From Mangifera indica (taxonomy: Eukaryota; Streptophyta; Magnoliopsida; Sapindales; Anacardiaceae): a stretch of 64,000 nucleotides of DNA. Both the position numbers and the translations under genes were made by a program. Within the stretch, counting starts at the first letter, position 1, and every line of letters begins with the position of its first letter. The stretch is taken from contig NC_058150.1 in the NCBI RefSeq assembly GCF_011075055.1, positions 1,736,001 through 1,800,000 on the forward strand. The letters run 5' to 3'. The notes under the pieces were generated by a model, which saw nothing but the letters and a program-made list of their open reading frames with translations, was not told the DNA's origin and made no database searches. This document shows, piece after piece, positions 45,916 to 58,670 of this stretch.

Positions 45916-47909
45916 CCAAATGACTATTTTTCACTCAAACTATCCTCTTATCTCAAGTTTTCATCTTTTAACTTTGAAAATTTTATTTACTCACTTATGA
46001 ATGATTAAAATTAACGAAACTCTTAACCTCTTAAAATTTTTACTTTTGCCTCCCCCCCCCCCCCCCAAACCATAAAAAAACTAATCAGTTTTTTCATAGA
46101 CTAAATTTTAAAAAATAATATTTTTTTCTGAAATTAGTTTTTAAATTCTGATGTCATTGTTTATAATCTCTCCTTCCCCGAAGCTTTTCTCCCTCTAGTG
46201 ATCTCCTCCTCTCAGTTAGACATCCAATCGACCTCAAATGAACTTAGGGAGACAAAGAATGATATCAAATCTGACATAATTAAGAGAGATAGGTATTATT
46301 GAAATACAAATTAAATTTACTTAAAAAATTAAAACCACTCAAAGTTTGTTTTAAAAAGTTTAGACAAAAATTCCTGTATTTATTTTTAATTGATATCACA
46401 ATTTTCTTTTAAGGGGCATAGATGACATGCATAATGGGAATGCGTAATGACGCAGAGAAAAATATCTAAAATGGAAGATATTAATTAAGTTGAAGTACTC
46501 CAAAGGATAATTTGAGAAAGAGAGCATGGTTAAATTCTTCTTTTATGATATATTAATATCAAATTTTTAATTTACTTAATTGAATAATTATGAAGTTATT
46601 CGACTTAAAATTTATCTTATTTGATATAATTAATTAATCTCAAATAAATAATTTAATTCAAATAAATCTCTCATTAAAAAAAAGTTAAACTGAAGTGGAG
46701 TGAGTGAGATTAGACGAATCAATGTTTTTCTATAATATAAAATATCAAGGCTTTTATATTCTAGACTCTGTTTTATAATAATATAACTTAGTACTAAGAT
46801 TATACGAGCCATTTTCATATTATTAATAATTATATACAACTAGATAGTTTAATTTGACCTCATAAAAGCCATGGAGGCAAGAGGGACCAAAGAATCATGG
46901 AGGTAAAAGAATCATAGGCCTAATTTCTACTCAATGGAGTAAAAGGATCAGAGCCTCTAGATCAGTATTTTTTTTAATCTTATTTTTTTTATTAAAAAAT
47001 ATTTTATGAAGAATGGGAGCAATTGGGGTATTTATAATTTTAGGGTGTAAAGTGAAAAGAGTTAAAAAAATAAAGTCTTTTTGATATTTACCCCCACCAA
47101 CTGTATAGACAAAGGTTAAATAACAGCATCGGAGTAATATGAAATGTAACTGATGACAGAATATTAAATGAGTCCATCCCCTAAGCTTTAACCATTATTT
47201 TGAATTTATTCTCGTAAAAGTTTACATTGGTAATTATTTAGATAAAATGATGAGATATATTATTTGACGGACATCAATATAATTTTGATATAATAATTCA
47301 AAATAATAATAATTTATTATTTAATTTTAGAGAGATTACAAAAATGGTGTCGGATAATAACTTACGTTTCTGATTTATAACTTTTGGATGAGATCGCATC
47401 TTCTCTTAACACAGAGGTTAGTTTAACATCTGTCTGCTAATTACTTAACATCTTCATAAATGTCCTATAAGAGAGTCTAGGTGAGGAGAAGTTTAGGCAA
47501 CATAACTGAGGAGAAACTCCATTGGAGATATGTCTTTTACTCTTCGATTCGTTAATCAATCTGCCACATAAATACCTTCCCGATTTAGAAGGTTGAAAAA
47601 ATATGTAAACCAGAAGGCACATTTATTATTGTAGCATTTCTTCTGGCTGTGGTATGAAGACCGATCACTGTAAGCAACCCCGATATGCCGAAAGAAATTA
47701 TTTATCTCTGATTCTCCATGCCTCTAAGCATTATAAAATGTTTACTTCTTAATAACAGAATAAAGGGCAAAGTTCAATTAAACAGTGTTTAGAAGAAAAT
47801 ATATGGAAACACTGTAAAATTCTCCCGACTACTGGTACATTTAATGGAAGTTATTCATTTTGTGGTAATTCAAGCAATACTCAAATCCCATTAGTCTACA
47901 CAAATTGGG

Positions 47910-47957
<48 letters not shown>

Positions 47958-48135
47958 CCGCAAAACTACTGCATATCTCACTGACTGAAGCAGCTATAAA
48001 ATCGGAAAGTGAGTTATTTGATTTGGAGTTTATCAGAAGACGGATCTTTTACATACAAAAAACATGCCATCTGAAATAGTTTGAGAAGAAAATATATAGA
48101 GAGATTTTCTTGCTGGGCAGCTTCTGAAACAGAAA
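45061..48135. other. Intergenic repeats and duplicated leader
   Basis: A GC-richer 45100-45230 segment, AT-rich DNA, and a segment around 45600-45865 that is repeated at 47575-47920 and 59385-59745 (CCCGATTTAGAAGGTTGA), each ending in a TA microsatellite. Bases 45912-46390 are probably a MITE half related to 58490-58670, with a C15 run at 46052-46066. No gene seen. Confidence 0.5.
45866..45914. repeat. TA microsatellite
   Basis: About 24 TA units; at the same relative site as shorter runs near 47918-47954 and 59744-59760. Confidence 0.85.
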
Positions 48136-50964
48136 ATGGCGGCTGCGCCGTCGTCCTCGCCGTCCTCCGATTTTCGAAACTCAGCAACGCACCCTATCTA
48201 ACCTGAGCGCGAGGTCCTCTCTATATAATGCATATATGTTGGCTGTAGCTATTATTGTGTGTTTAGTGTTGTGAATGTTTGATGGTTTTTCTGCATGTTA
48301 GGTTGATGATGTTGCAACTAACAATGGTGTCTTTGATGTATTCGAGAAAAGGCCTGACTCAACTCCCCAGCATTTTCAGTAAGTTTTTTTCTTCTCCTTA
48401 AAGAAAATTTTGTGTCTGATTTATATTTTTGTTCCTGCCGCATAATAATTGTGTGTAATGCTTCTCTGATTCTTTCAAGAATTTCATTAGAAAAATAAAA
48501 AATGGAATTCAAAGAGTGGATCTTTAGTTGCTAGTTGTTCACCGTTGGACTGTAAGGAATTTAAAGTTCTTTTTTTTTTTTTGGGTTCGTGATACCGGCC
48601 TGCTTGAGATTAATTCCTGTGTATGAGATCAAGGAAAGAATAAATTTTATACCACTTATTGCTGCCAGGATAGAAGGTGCCAAGTTGGTTTCCGAGAGCC
48701 TATGTAGCACAGAAACAGAAATTGGAAAATGTGAAAACGTAAAAATGAAAACGTGGAAATGTATTTTTTAAAAAATACACAAAACAAAAATGTGAAAAAA
48801 CTTATAAATATAAAAAATATAAAGGTTTTTTTATAAATACTGAATTTTTATAACAAAAATATATAAATTCGTATAATATAAAAATAAATAGTAAAAAAAT
48901 TAAAAGAAAAAATACTATAAAATGGAATCACACAACTTATTGTAAATTATTTTTGAGTAAACACATATAGATAATTAAGAAAAAAACAATAATACATATC
49001 AATTTATATAACATGTCAAGGAGAAGGTAAGTAATACATCGAAAAGTTGAGAGAAAATGAATTCAATATGAGATTTAAAGACAATTCAGACTTGAAAATA
49101 TAAAAGATGTGTGTTAATTGATTTCATAATTTTTCTTTTAAAAGAAACGCGTTTCAAAATTTTTCAAAAATTTTAAAACGATCCAAAATGTTTTATACAA
49201 GTTTCAGGGAGTTTCGAAAATGGAAATATTTTTGAAACATGGAAACACACTCCATTGTGAGTTTCCATGTTACTCTAGAGCTGTAAAATGAAATTACAAA
49301 AACTTGTTGCTTATCAGCACATCAAGATGCGGCAATTGAACGTACAGAATTGTTACACTTATGTCAATGCTGAAAATGGAATCGCATAGACATGCGCACA
49401 TCAACAGGGTTAATGACAAAACTTCTAACTAAGTTTGGGAACCCTTAAATTCGAATTATGTCAATGGTTAAGTAAACAGTAAGCTGTTTTTTCATCTTTG
49501 TGTGAATATTGAAAGGAAATGATCTTTTATAGTCAAGAGTTTAAAATTTTCAAGGTATATTCTTTTCTTTTTTTTCGAAAGGAAAAGATTTAGTCTGTAC
49601 TTTTCCCTTATTTTGTTTTCTTAAATACCAATAAATGAGGCATTAGATAATCACTTAAAGGAATGGAAATCTGGTTTTTCTATCCATTATGTGTTTTCTT
49701 CCATTTTCCATTTCCTAATGTTGTTTCAGTTGGTGGTCATTAATTTATTTTTACCAATATATTACTACGTGTGCTTGCTCTATTTCATTTTCTTATTTTA
49801 ATTCTTCTGGTTATATTTTGTTTGAGCAAATATAACTCCTCTGCCACATAAAGTATTTCAACCGTCCATGAATATCTTTTTGTTTTAATGGATGTATGGT
49901 GGGGAAGATATTAGTGCTCTGCTTCATTGTTTCAAAACTATATTTTTGTTTTGAATCTTGATAGACTCTCTTGGGCATGTGTTTACTTCTCTGTTAGACA
50001 ACAGTTCTTGGTATATTCTCTTGCTTGCACTTGCACAAGTCCATACCTTTATGGTGGACATTCATTACCTGATGTGCTGGTGTACATGTAACGTACATAC
50101 AGCTCAGGCATGTATGCATATGTTCACAACCTTGAGTAAGTGAACCCTGTTAATGTACATCCTAAATTGTTTTGACAATATTTCTGTGACACTCTTACCA
50201 ATGATACATCAAAAGCAAAGTTTTTAGGTTTAATCAAGTCTATTTTCAACCAGAGTTAATCGCTTTCTGGGGTTCTCAATTTCTATCTTATCACATGATG
50301 ACCTCCTGAATTGTTCACATGTATAGCTCTGGAGTAACTTGTAGATTGCAGTCACATAGTGACTCTGTTAATACCTTAATATATTGACTTACACTAGTTG
50401 ATAGATCTATCTTATTTTTCACTCTTGTTAGGGTTCTCAATAGCATAGACTATATTGAGAAGTACCAAAAATATGAAGCTGACTACAATCGTCGTCTTAT
50501 GGCAAAATACTTCTCAAAGAAGAATCTATATGGGGGTAAATGGTTATCACTCTCAGTTTTTTCTTGCTCTGTACATTCTAATACACCCTACTTTCTGATT
50601 ATCTGTTGAATCAGTTACCAAAACTTTTGTTCTGGATTTCTTTGTTCTTCCAGGAAACATATTTGAGGAAACTATGACAATAAATGGTGGGACAATAAAA
50701 TCAAGCAGGTATGACAGAATTCATGCGGGCAATTACAAGGCCTTCGATCTGTCTCACTGTATCATGGGCTAAGCTGTGTTTTTATCAACTTTGTCTAGGT
50801 GGCCTCGCACCCGATCATTCACAAACCCAGTTCAGGCTTTTGAAGATCAAAGTAGCTGTGCTTCATCGTCAACAACAGAAACTATGAATCTTGCTATCAA
50901 CATTCGCAAATTGAAAGGTACATATAAGAATTGTGTGCTCTATATATATATATCGGATAACTAA
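48136..50964 (+). pseudogene. Five-exon gene of unknown function, copy 1, nonsense mutation
   Basis: Exons: 48136-48213, 48302-48378, 50432-50535, 50654-50708 and 50799 onward, with the same GT-AG borders as the intact copy at 60021-62382. Exon 1 starts MAAAPSSSPSSDFRNSATHP, but codon 22 is TAA (48199-48201) where copy 2 has CAA. Later exons stay open (VFEKRPDSTPQHFQ, VLNSIDYIEKYQKYEADYN, NIFEETMTINGGTIKSSRWP) and the last diverges after SSTTETMN into a different tail. Intron 2 carries a 580-bp insertion. I call it a recently inactivated duplicate; restart at a downstream ATG is not excluded. Confidence 0.75.
48699..49279. mobile_element. Insertion in intron 2, hAT-like, about 580 bp
   Basis: The paralogous intron reads continuously through AGCTGTAAAATGAAATTAC near 60586. 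Here AGAGC flanks both sides of the extra DNA, whose ends are weakly inverted (TATGTAGCACAGAAACAG against GTTACTCTAGAG with GTTTCCATG). Interior is A/T-rich with GGAAAC and GTTTC motifs. Confidence 0.6.
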
Positions 50965-52227
50965 ACTTTATGTGCTTCCTTTGCTGATTCTAATTAAGCT
51001 GTCAAACATTTGTAAGGTACAAGCAAATGAATCCGGCACTAAATTTGTCAATATATGTTAAGAATAATAAAAAATGTATGGCCAGATTGTCTAAGCCAAC
51101 TTTAGACTTGATTCTTCCTGTCTTAGATAAGTTCGATATTATCATGTAGTTAGTGATATCAGCTGGAAGGGATTTGCCTCCAGCCATGAAACACCATCTA
51201 AATATTTTTCTTGGCAATGAATTAATTTGCTAATAAACTATTATTTTTACACTCATATCAAAGAATGATGTATTTGTATATACTATAAATATTATTCTTA
51301 GACCTAACCATATTAGTATTTTTATTTTTAACCGCAATCCTAAAACAACTTAACATCGGTAAAAGACAAATGTTGATGTGCTTATAATCTCATTTATGAG
51401 AATGAATTATGTTAACATCATTCAACAAATAAACAAAAATTCACCACTAACATTGTAAATCAATTCTTAAAAGAATTTTAAAATCTAAATTTTTATTGAT
51501 AATTTGATTAATCCATGATTGAATAAAAATTACAAAAATTCATGTTCTTTTAATAGTATTTCTCTCTTAACTAGATTATAACTAAATGAATCTTAATTAA
51601 TAATCTAAATATGAAATAATCTTAATTAAAAATAACATCTGAACCTGAATGATGGCTAATTTTTTTTATTTTTCTTTTGTGTTCTCATGCAGTAGTTACA
51701 GATATTTTTAACTTTTTAATAACTATCTCTTCTTGTATACATAGGATTAGATAATAACTTGATTTAAGTCTGATTTGCAACGACCAAGCTAGATTTCTTT
51801 GTGACCCAGATGCCATAAATCATCATGTAAACGTTTTAATTAGTCTAATTAAAAAAATTAATTAGAGAATGTTAGCCCTTTGGCACCCCAAGCTCTGGCA
51901 AAAGAGGCCTCTGGCCTATAGAGAAAAAGGTCAAATCACAATATACACATCGTCAGCTCTCACTCTATGGCAGTTCTTATAGAGCTTCTAAAGATTCACG
52001 TTACCTTCAGTTTTTAAATAATCTCAATTCTCAAAGCCCATACCCTCTAAAAGTTGTGACTACAGAGGAAGTGATCAAGTGATCTTCTTGAACAAACTAA
52101 ACACGAGGTTGATCAAATTAACCAACACAAGATAGTGGCTTGTTTCTAGTACTGTTACTGTTATCTTTGAGGGGTTCGACCACACATTAATATTCTTAAT
52201 AAAATATAATTAAACTTTTAGATATGG
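50965..52227. other. Intergenic spacer
   Basis: No gene. Bases 51240-52180 match 57480-58260 and, in part, 40140-40330, showing a duplicated flank of the membrane gene family. Confidence 0.5.
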
Positions 52228-52747
52228 TTATACATAGATTATACAGATTATCATGCCGATAAAGGAGACGACAAATAGTGTCCGTGTGAAGCATTTGAGC
52301 CACAGTGGGAGCGGAATAGTGATGGCTACAAAAATCGCAGTCACCGCAAACAGCACACCAAATCGCTCGAGCACCGGAGCCATCATGGGAAATTTTGTGT
52401 TGATGAATTTGGCAACGAAGACAAAAGTGAAGAAGCATATGATTGAAAGACACAAAATGAAAAAGAGGTGGAAGCTTGCTCTGCAGAGACTGAAGAGCTA
52501 TTTCAACGGCTCTTGGCAAACAAAAGCCAATCATTATCATCGCCCAGTCTAGATTATGCTGGTTGCCAATTAGCAGCTGAGCTGCGGCCGGCTGAGGGAA
52601 GTTCTTGTCTACGTTATGGTGGACAGCAATAGGAGGCGCTGCTACAACTAATGCAGCAGCTCTCCCTAATAGTTGGAAGATTCTTGTGAATACTAAGAGA
52701 CAGAACGCTTTGAAACGATTCACCGCGTTATGTACTCTCTGATTCAA
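52228..52747 (-). pseudogene. Membrane-protein family copy, start altered and frameshifted
   Basis: Aligns with the gene at 40659-41168. The native start is altered (HNAVNRFKAFCLL where MDAVNRFKAFCLL is expected); an upstream in-frame ATG could add MNQRV. A small indel near 52450 after FHF shifts the frame; the C-terminal half is open in the other frame (LSIICFFTFVFVAKF, ERFGVLFAVTAIFVAITIPL). The two lesions suggest a pseudogene, but the indel alone could be an assembly error. Confidence 0.72.
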
Positions 52748-53516
52748 ACGAAAGAATTACTTGTGCTTTAAGTGACAAAGCAATGGTTATACTTGACTCT
52801 GATAATTACCTTCCAAGCATTCTCCATACACGATCATCAATTTATATGCCACCTGCGAAGATCCACAGAGAATGCACAACCATAAATTATCAATAATAAA
52901 AACTGGCTATATAACATATCATGCTGCACACGAGAAGAAGCATAAGCAATGAATAGACATTGTCAATGTAGCAGCAGATACACATTTAGAAGGTACAGGA
53001 TTGTAACATTCCCTGAAACTATATTCCAAAGGAACAAGATCATTACGGTCCTAAAACCACAAATCTAATACAGAAATGTCCAGGAAATTTGTCAGAGCTA
53101 CATACGCAATTTTATAAGACCAACTATGTTTGATTAAGTGAGCAATGAAACACCAGAAACATTCACAACCATCATTCATAATGATACTACTAAGAAATAG
53201 AACAAATGTAAACTAAGAATAATTGCAAGTGAAACCAAGTTTGTGAAGCGCATAATATAGACAGGCACCTACAAATGTTTTTTAACATGAACTACTACAA
53301 CTTGCTTACACATTCAGTAAAAAAGTGTGCAACCTTCAAAGACGGCAAATAAGTAACCAACAAAACTATAACTACTCAACTCATAATTTCCACATGAAGA
53401 GGTTGCTAGATGTGAAATTACAAGAGATATTAGGTACAAACTATATTAAAAGAGAAGATATATGATAAGAACCTGGATTTTTTTTTCCGGTGAAACAGTA
53501 GCTGCTGCTTTTTCCT
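52748..53516. other. Intergenic spacer
   Basis: No gene recognised. Composition is less AT-extreme than elsewhere, and CCTTCCAAGC at about 52810 is also present near 54749. Confidence 0.4.
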
Positions 53517-53680
53517 ATGGCCGCCTCTGCAACTTCAGTTGTTTTCCAATCTCCCTTCTCAGGTTTGTTTCAGCACAACACATCCATTCTCCTTCATCAA
53601 CAAAATTTGTAACAGAAAGTTTCGCAATAAAACCACTACTACAGCACATCAAACTCAACTACTCAATTCCAATCGTTTAA
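53517..53680 (+). pseudogene. Fragment resembling a chloroplast transit peptide start
   Basis: ATG at 53517 gives MAASATSVVFQSPFSGLFQH, serine/alanine-rich and lacking acidic residues like a transit peptide, but the frame stops at about 53615; a second frame continues (PSSTKFVTESFAIKPLLQ). No downstream exons are found nearby. Weak call. Confidence 0.3.
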
Positions 53681-53949
53681 AGTTCAAGTAATGAAACAAC
53701 AGAAAAAATGGAGAAAGAACTGTATAAGCAGAATAACCAAAAGAAGCAGCTATTTCATTCAACAGATGCAAAGTTGAACTCACTATAAATTCATTACAAT
53801 ATTATCAATGGAAAACTGGAAAATTGCTAATAAAGCAGGCACTAAAAGCTGACTATATTGAGAGCCGAGTACCCTCCAAACATAATACTTAATACAATAA
53901 TTTTTTCTAGAAAATTCTCTCTACGCCGCAATGCTCTCCCACTCCCTTT

Positions 53950-54930
53950 TTAATCCTCATTACCAACTCCATCTCCCTCCCCAACCTTAGGCAGCCATGT
54001 GTCATCATTTGAGCTGCTGACATGAACATCCCAGGACCACTTTCTCTTATTGCTGGATCTGGATTTCTTCTTCTTTTTCTCCTTTGGGCTTGCATGAATA
54101 GACTTTTGCAATCAGGACTCTATCAACATACCTCCTCAATGCTGCCATCTTTAGTCATGGTGTTGAGCAAAAGCATAGTTTCATCAAGAGTGTTCTCGAG
54201 ATCATCAACATATAGTGTCTCTGACATGGAACAAGACAACCATAATGGGAAAAAAATAAATGAAAACTAAATTGTTCACAAAAAATTAGATGATAATGAT
54301 TAATGGATAGTTAGGTCAATCAAGCCAAAGTGACAATATTTTTCAACAGAACAATAATTTATCATTAGATAAAGATAATAACACATAAAAATTAAAAACT
54401 CGTCAATATAAGTTAGCTTTCAGCAATTTCCAAACAAAACTGTGCTAGGAATCTGACTCTAGTAATAAACATTTAAAATAAAAAATCTGAGATTTAAATT
54501 TAAGCCAACAAAATTCATTCACAAAAATATTCATATCAAAAGCTGCAACTTTTAATTATCAAGTTTAGCAATCAACCTAAAAGCATCAACCTTTGGACTG
54601 AGTAAACCAGGAGGGTACATCTGAGCCAAGCTGGTCAGTGATGGCGCGTGAGCCGCGACCGCCTCACTCGTTCTCCACGGCCATTTGAAGAGCCGACCAT
54701 AGGGACAAAATCAAAGATATGCCTTCCAAGCAATATACTGATATTTACCTTCCAAGCAAACGGTGAACGATCCACCGCGAGAGAATCGGAAGGCGTGGGC
54801 TAGGGTACCGGGGAAAGAAATTATAGATTGACATTGGAATCGGACTCGCCTTGTGTGTTAAATTCGTGGAAGGCGTTCCCGTATACAGTTGCCATGCCGT
54901 TTCGAATAGATTGTTTTGCTGAGAATCCAT
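53950..54930 (-). pseudogene. Fragmentary multi-exon gene with lysine-rich C-terminal tail
   Basis: Three clear coding stretches on minus: 54930-54749 from ATG (MDSQQNNLFETAWQLYTG, ending before GGTAAATAT); 54220-54132 (TLYVDDLENTLDETMLLLNT then MTKDGSIEE, after acceptor TGTCAG); and about 54102-53950 (SIHASPKEKKKKKSRSSNKR, KWSWDVHVSSSNDDTWLPK, ending GVGNED and TAA). Bases 54660-54560 may be another exon (FKWPWRTSEAVAAHAPSLTS). Between the last two exons only 29 bases remain with GT and AG ends, too short for a plant intron. The family is not recognised. Either a damaged gene or a poorly resolved real one. Confidence 0.5.
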
Positions 54931-55521
54931 AGAATAAAGACAAATAAATGGTGTGATTTTAATTTTCAGGATAAAATTAGGGTTAGGTTTTTCTTGAAAG
55001 GAGTAAAGGAAGAAGAGAGAACAAAGACAGAATTAATTGAATGATACCTGACTGAGACGAATTGTCTTAAAACAAATAAAAAAAGTTTTTTTTTTTTTAA
55101 ATATTAAATACTTTTAGTATTAATTTAATATTAAGCGATCTCATTAACAAATGGACATTTAAATTTTTTAAAATTAGCTTTGATCGAGAACGAGTCTTAT
55201 AAACCTTTTAAGTAACACATAGTCAGCCGTCACTCTACGGCAATTCTAGTGGAGCTTCCAAAGATTCAGGTCACCTTCAATTTATAAATGATCTCAATTC
55301 TTAAAACCCATACCCTCTGAAAGTTGTGACTATTATGCATGTGGATTAATGGATAACTTGAATAAATGATAAAGCATAAACTTTTAGATATGATTAGTTA
55401 TATAAATAACAATAAAATTATTATAATATATAAATAAATTAAAATTTCATAAACACGATAAAAACTATCATCCTGAATAGAATCATACTGTTACATCGTA
55501 GTACTATTTTATAATGAGCAT
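54931..55521. other. Intergenic spacer
   Basis: Bases 55200-55340 repeat the flank seen at 40180 and 51940 (CACTCTACGGCAATTCT). No gene seen. Confidence 0.5.
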
Positions 55522-55980
55522 TCAGATTATACTGGTGAGAAAGGAGACGGCGAATAGGGCCCATGGGAAGCATTTGAGCCACAGTGGCAGTGGAATTGTG
55601 ATGGCGAGAAAAATTGCAGTCACCGCAAACAACACACCAACTCGCTCAAGCACCGGAGCCATTGTGGGAAATTTTGTGTTGACGAATTTGCCAACGAAGA
55701 GAAAAGTAAAGGAGCATATGATTGAAAGACTAAGAAAATGGAAAGCGAGTGGCAGCTTAGTCTGCAGAGACTGTAGAGCAATATCAACTGCTGTCGGCAA
55801 GCAAAAGCCGATCATTATCATGGCCCAGTCTAGGTTTTTATGTTGCTGGCCAACCGGCTGAGCTGGATCTGGTTGACGGCAGTTCTGGTCCATCTGGACT
55901 GCAATAGGTTGAGGTAAATCTTGAAATATTTTTGTGAATACAACGAAACAAAAGGCTTTGAAACGGCGTAAAGCTTCCAT
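55522..55980 (-). CDS. Small multi-pass membrane protein family member, shortened linker
   Basis: From the ATG at 55980 chosen by paralogy (MEALRRFKAFCFVVFTKIF) it encodes 152 residues; an in-frame ATG 15 codons upstream exists but its extension (MYSHYFAVFF) has no counterpart. The proline and alanine-rich segment is mostly missing (LPQPIAVQMDQN), and the linker leads directly to LDWAMIMIGFCLPTAVDIAL, LSLSIICSFTFLFVGKF, ERVGVLFAVTAIFLAITIPL and WALFAVSF. The end differs from 40659 (LTSII rather than IICKIF). Frame complete; likely functional but unassigned. Confidence 0.72.
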   Translation of the reverse strand: MEALRRFKAFCFVVFTKIFQDLPQPIAVQMDQNCRQPDPAQPVGQQHKNLDWAMIMIGFCLPTAVDIALQSLQTKLPLAFHFLSLSIICSFTFLFVGKFVNTKFPTMAPVLERVGVLFAVTAIFLAITIPLPLWLKCFPWALFAVSFLTSII

Positions 55981-56622
55981 TTGATGACTCGATCGGAAGA
56001 ATACGGCGAAGTAGTGGCTATACATAAAAAGAGCAAAGGAAGGTATTTATAAAACAAAAATCGCTGAAAACAGGACGCTATCCAGAAATGGTGAGGAATA
56101 TACCATTTCCCGCTGCACCCATTCTAAAATATATTAAAAATAATCAAAGGAAAAAACCATTTTTGCCCTTTTAAATTTTAAAAACTACAATTTTTTCAAC
56201 CTTATACTCCAATAATGCAGTGCCACCTCATTTAAAACTTTAATGCCGTGTCACCTCATATTGAAAAAGTGACTTTCTATTTTAAATCCTTAATTTTTCT
56301 TCACCTCTCCGTGGTTGCATTTGAATAGACATCTCCACACCACCACCCCCCCCCCCCCCCCCCCCCCCCCAAAAGCCCAAAACACTTTTTATTTAACAAT
56401 TAACTTGAATAAATTTTGTGTTCAATTTGAATTCATCATACTAAAATTAAAGATAATTCATATATAGTTTTAATTAAAAATTATTTAATTCGGATTTAAC
56501 TCAAATTTATAATTCAAATCAAAGTTTTTTTGTTTGTTTCTTTGTACAAGTTGTTCAAAGGTCTGTGAAATCCCAAATTTTCATTCACCAATTTTTAGAA
56601 ATACAAACACCCACCCTTAACC
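55981..56622. other. Promoter side and low-complexity spacer
   Basis: Includes a C25 run (56346-56370). Bases 56385-56530 are repeated at 56780-56930 inside the neighbouring element. Confidence 0.5.
56346..56370. repeat. Poly-C tract, 25 bases
   Basis: Uninterrupted run of C; likely variable in length and prone to sequencing error. Confidence 0.9.
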
Positions 56623-57225
56623 AAGGATTATTTTAGACCCTGCATAAGGGTAGATCCAAATTAAATCAATTCGATCTTGAAAATTAAGTCAATTCAGTTT
56701 AAAGGACAAACAAAGACAAACATTGATTCAAATTTGATTAGAGGTTATTTAACGTCCATCATAAATCCACTCCCACCGAAAACACCTTTTATTTAACATT
56801 TAACTTGAATAAATATTGTGTTCAATTTGAATTCTTCATACTATAATTAAAGATAATTCATACATGGTTTTAATTAAAAATTATTTAATTCTAACTTAAT
56901 TCAAATTTATAATTTAAATCAATTATTTGAATTCATAATTCATTAGTAAAATAATATTATTTTATTTAAATAATAAAAAAACCACTGAATCAAGCTATAA
57001 ATTTGAATCGAATCAAATGACAGATTCAAATCACCAATTTTAATTATAAATTCAAATCGAACCAAACTAAACATATTTTAATTCAAGTTTGATTCGATTT
57101 AAAAAATAAATCAAATATTTTAGTTAAAATTCGAATTAAATAAATTTAAACCAGATTGACTTAATTTTCAAGATCAAATTGACTCAATTTGGAGCTAACC
57201 TTATGCAAAGTCTAAAATAATCCTT
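56623..57225. mobile_element. MITE with about 80-bp terminal inverted repeats, 603 bp
   Basis: Left end AAGGATTATTTTAGACCCTG and the complement of the right end AAGGATTATTTTAGACTTTG match for about 80 bases, through CATAAGG, CCAAATT and TCTTGAAAATTAAGTCAAT. A third terminus of the same family is at 58655-58741. No transposase; flanking duplication not clear. Confidence 0.75.
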
Positions 57226-58259
57226 CGTTATGTGTAAGTATTTAAATTTTTGAAAGTCAGAGAGTGAGAATTGAGATTATACTATATTTTCGGCCATTGA
57301 AGAACTTTTACAAAGTAACGCGGAAACAAGTCGCCAAAACCAAAACCAAAAACGATCGTAAGAAAATCTTCCAGCTTTAACCTTGTGTAAATGGTATAAT
57401 CACAAAACGCTGCCAACAGCTGCAAAGAGGGTTGTGTTTATTAAAGTCAATTCTATTTCAATATCTTCTCAAATGTTTATTGATAATAAATTATTATTTT
57501 TACATTTATATAAGAAAATGATATGTTTATATATATTACAAATATCATTTTTAGACTAAACTCTATTAGAACTTTTATTCTTAACCAAAATCTTAAAAAC
57601 ATGTGGTAAGCTAATAAAAGACAAACATTTATGGGAAGGAATTATGTTAACATCATTCAACAAATAAACAAAAGTTCAATACTAATATTGCAAGTCAATT
57701 CTTAAAAGAATTTTAAAATCTAAATTTTTGTCGATAATTTAATTAATTAATGATTCAATTAAAATTACAAAAATTCATGTTCTTTAAGTAGTCTTTCTCT
57801 CTTAACTAGATTGCAACAAAATGAATCTTAATTAATAATCTAAATATGAAATCATCTTAATTGAAAATAACACCAAAACTTGAATGAAGGCCAATTTTTC
57901 CTACTTTTCTTTTGTATTCTCAGGCAGTAGTTACAGATTTTTTTTACTTTTTAATAACCATCTTTCATTATATAGATAGGATTGGATAATCACTTGATTT
58001 AAGTCTGATTTGTGGAGACCAAGCTAGATTTCTTTATGACCCAGATGCCATAAATCATCATGTAAATGTAAGCCCTTTTGGCACCCCAAGTTCTTGCAAA
58101 AGAGGCCTATGGTCAATAAGAGAAAAAGGTTAAATCACAATATACACATCGTCGGCTCTCACTCTATGACAGTTCTTATGGAGCTTCTGAAGATTCAGGT
58201 TATCTTCAATTTTTAAATAATCTCAATTCTTAATATCCATACCCTCTGAAAATTTTGGC
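57226..58259. other. Gene-free duplicated flank
   Basis: Matches 51240-52060 closely, but the membrane-protein gene expected next is missing; other DNA begins at about 58260. No gene seen. Confidence 0.55.
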
Positions 58260-58670
58260 TATAGAGCAAGTGATCTTCTTAAAGTTTTCTCTTCCTCCAA
58301 CGCCATCTCCAAGCGTGAAAGCTCTTCGTCTTCCACACCTCCTTCAACGTCGATCGGACGTCCAAATAGGTGGAGAGAGACCGTCAGAAGGAGAGAAAGT
58401 TTTGGGAGAGAGAAGCCTTTGGCAATGGTGTCGGATATCTGGAAACTAAACCCTAGGGGGAAACTATCATTTTTTAAAACTTAGATTGGAGAAAAACTTT
58501 TAGTTTTTAAAGTTTAGGAGAGCAAAAAGAGATAAAATTTTAAAGAGTTAGAGTTCCATTAATTTTAACTGTTCATGGGTAAGTATTTGAGATTTTCAAA
58601 GTTAAAGGAGAAAAATTTGAGAAAACAGTATACTTTAGATGGAAAATAGTCATTTGACTAAATTTAAATT
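58260..58670. mobile_element. Non-autonomous element related to 45912-46390
   Basis: The right end AATAGTCATTTGAC is the complement of the start of 45912 (CAAATGACTATTTTTCACTC). AAACCCTAGGGGGAAA is shared with 32500. A 64-codon frame here is not conserved. Confidence 0.5.
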
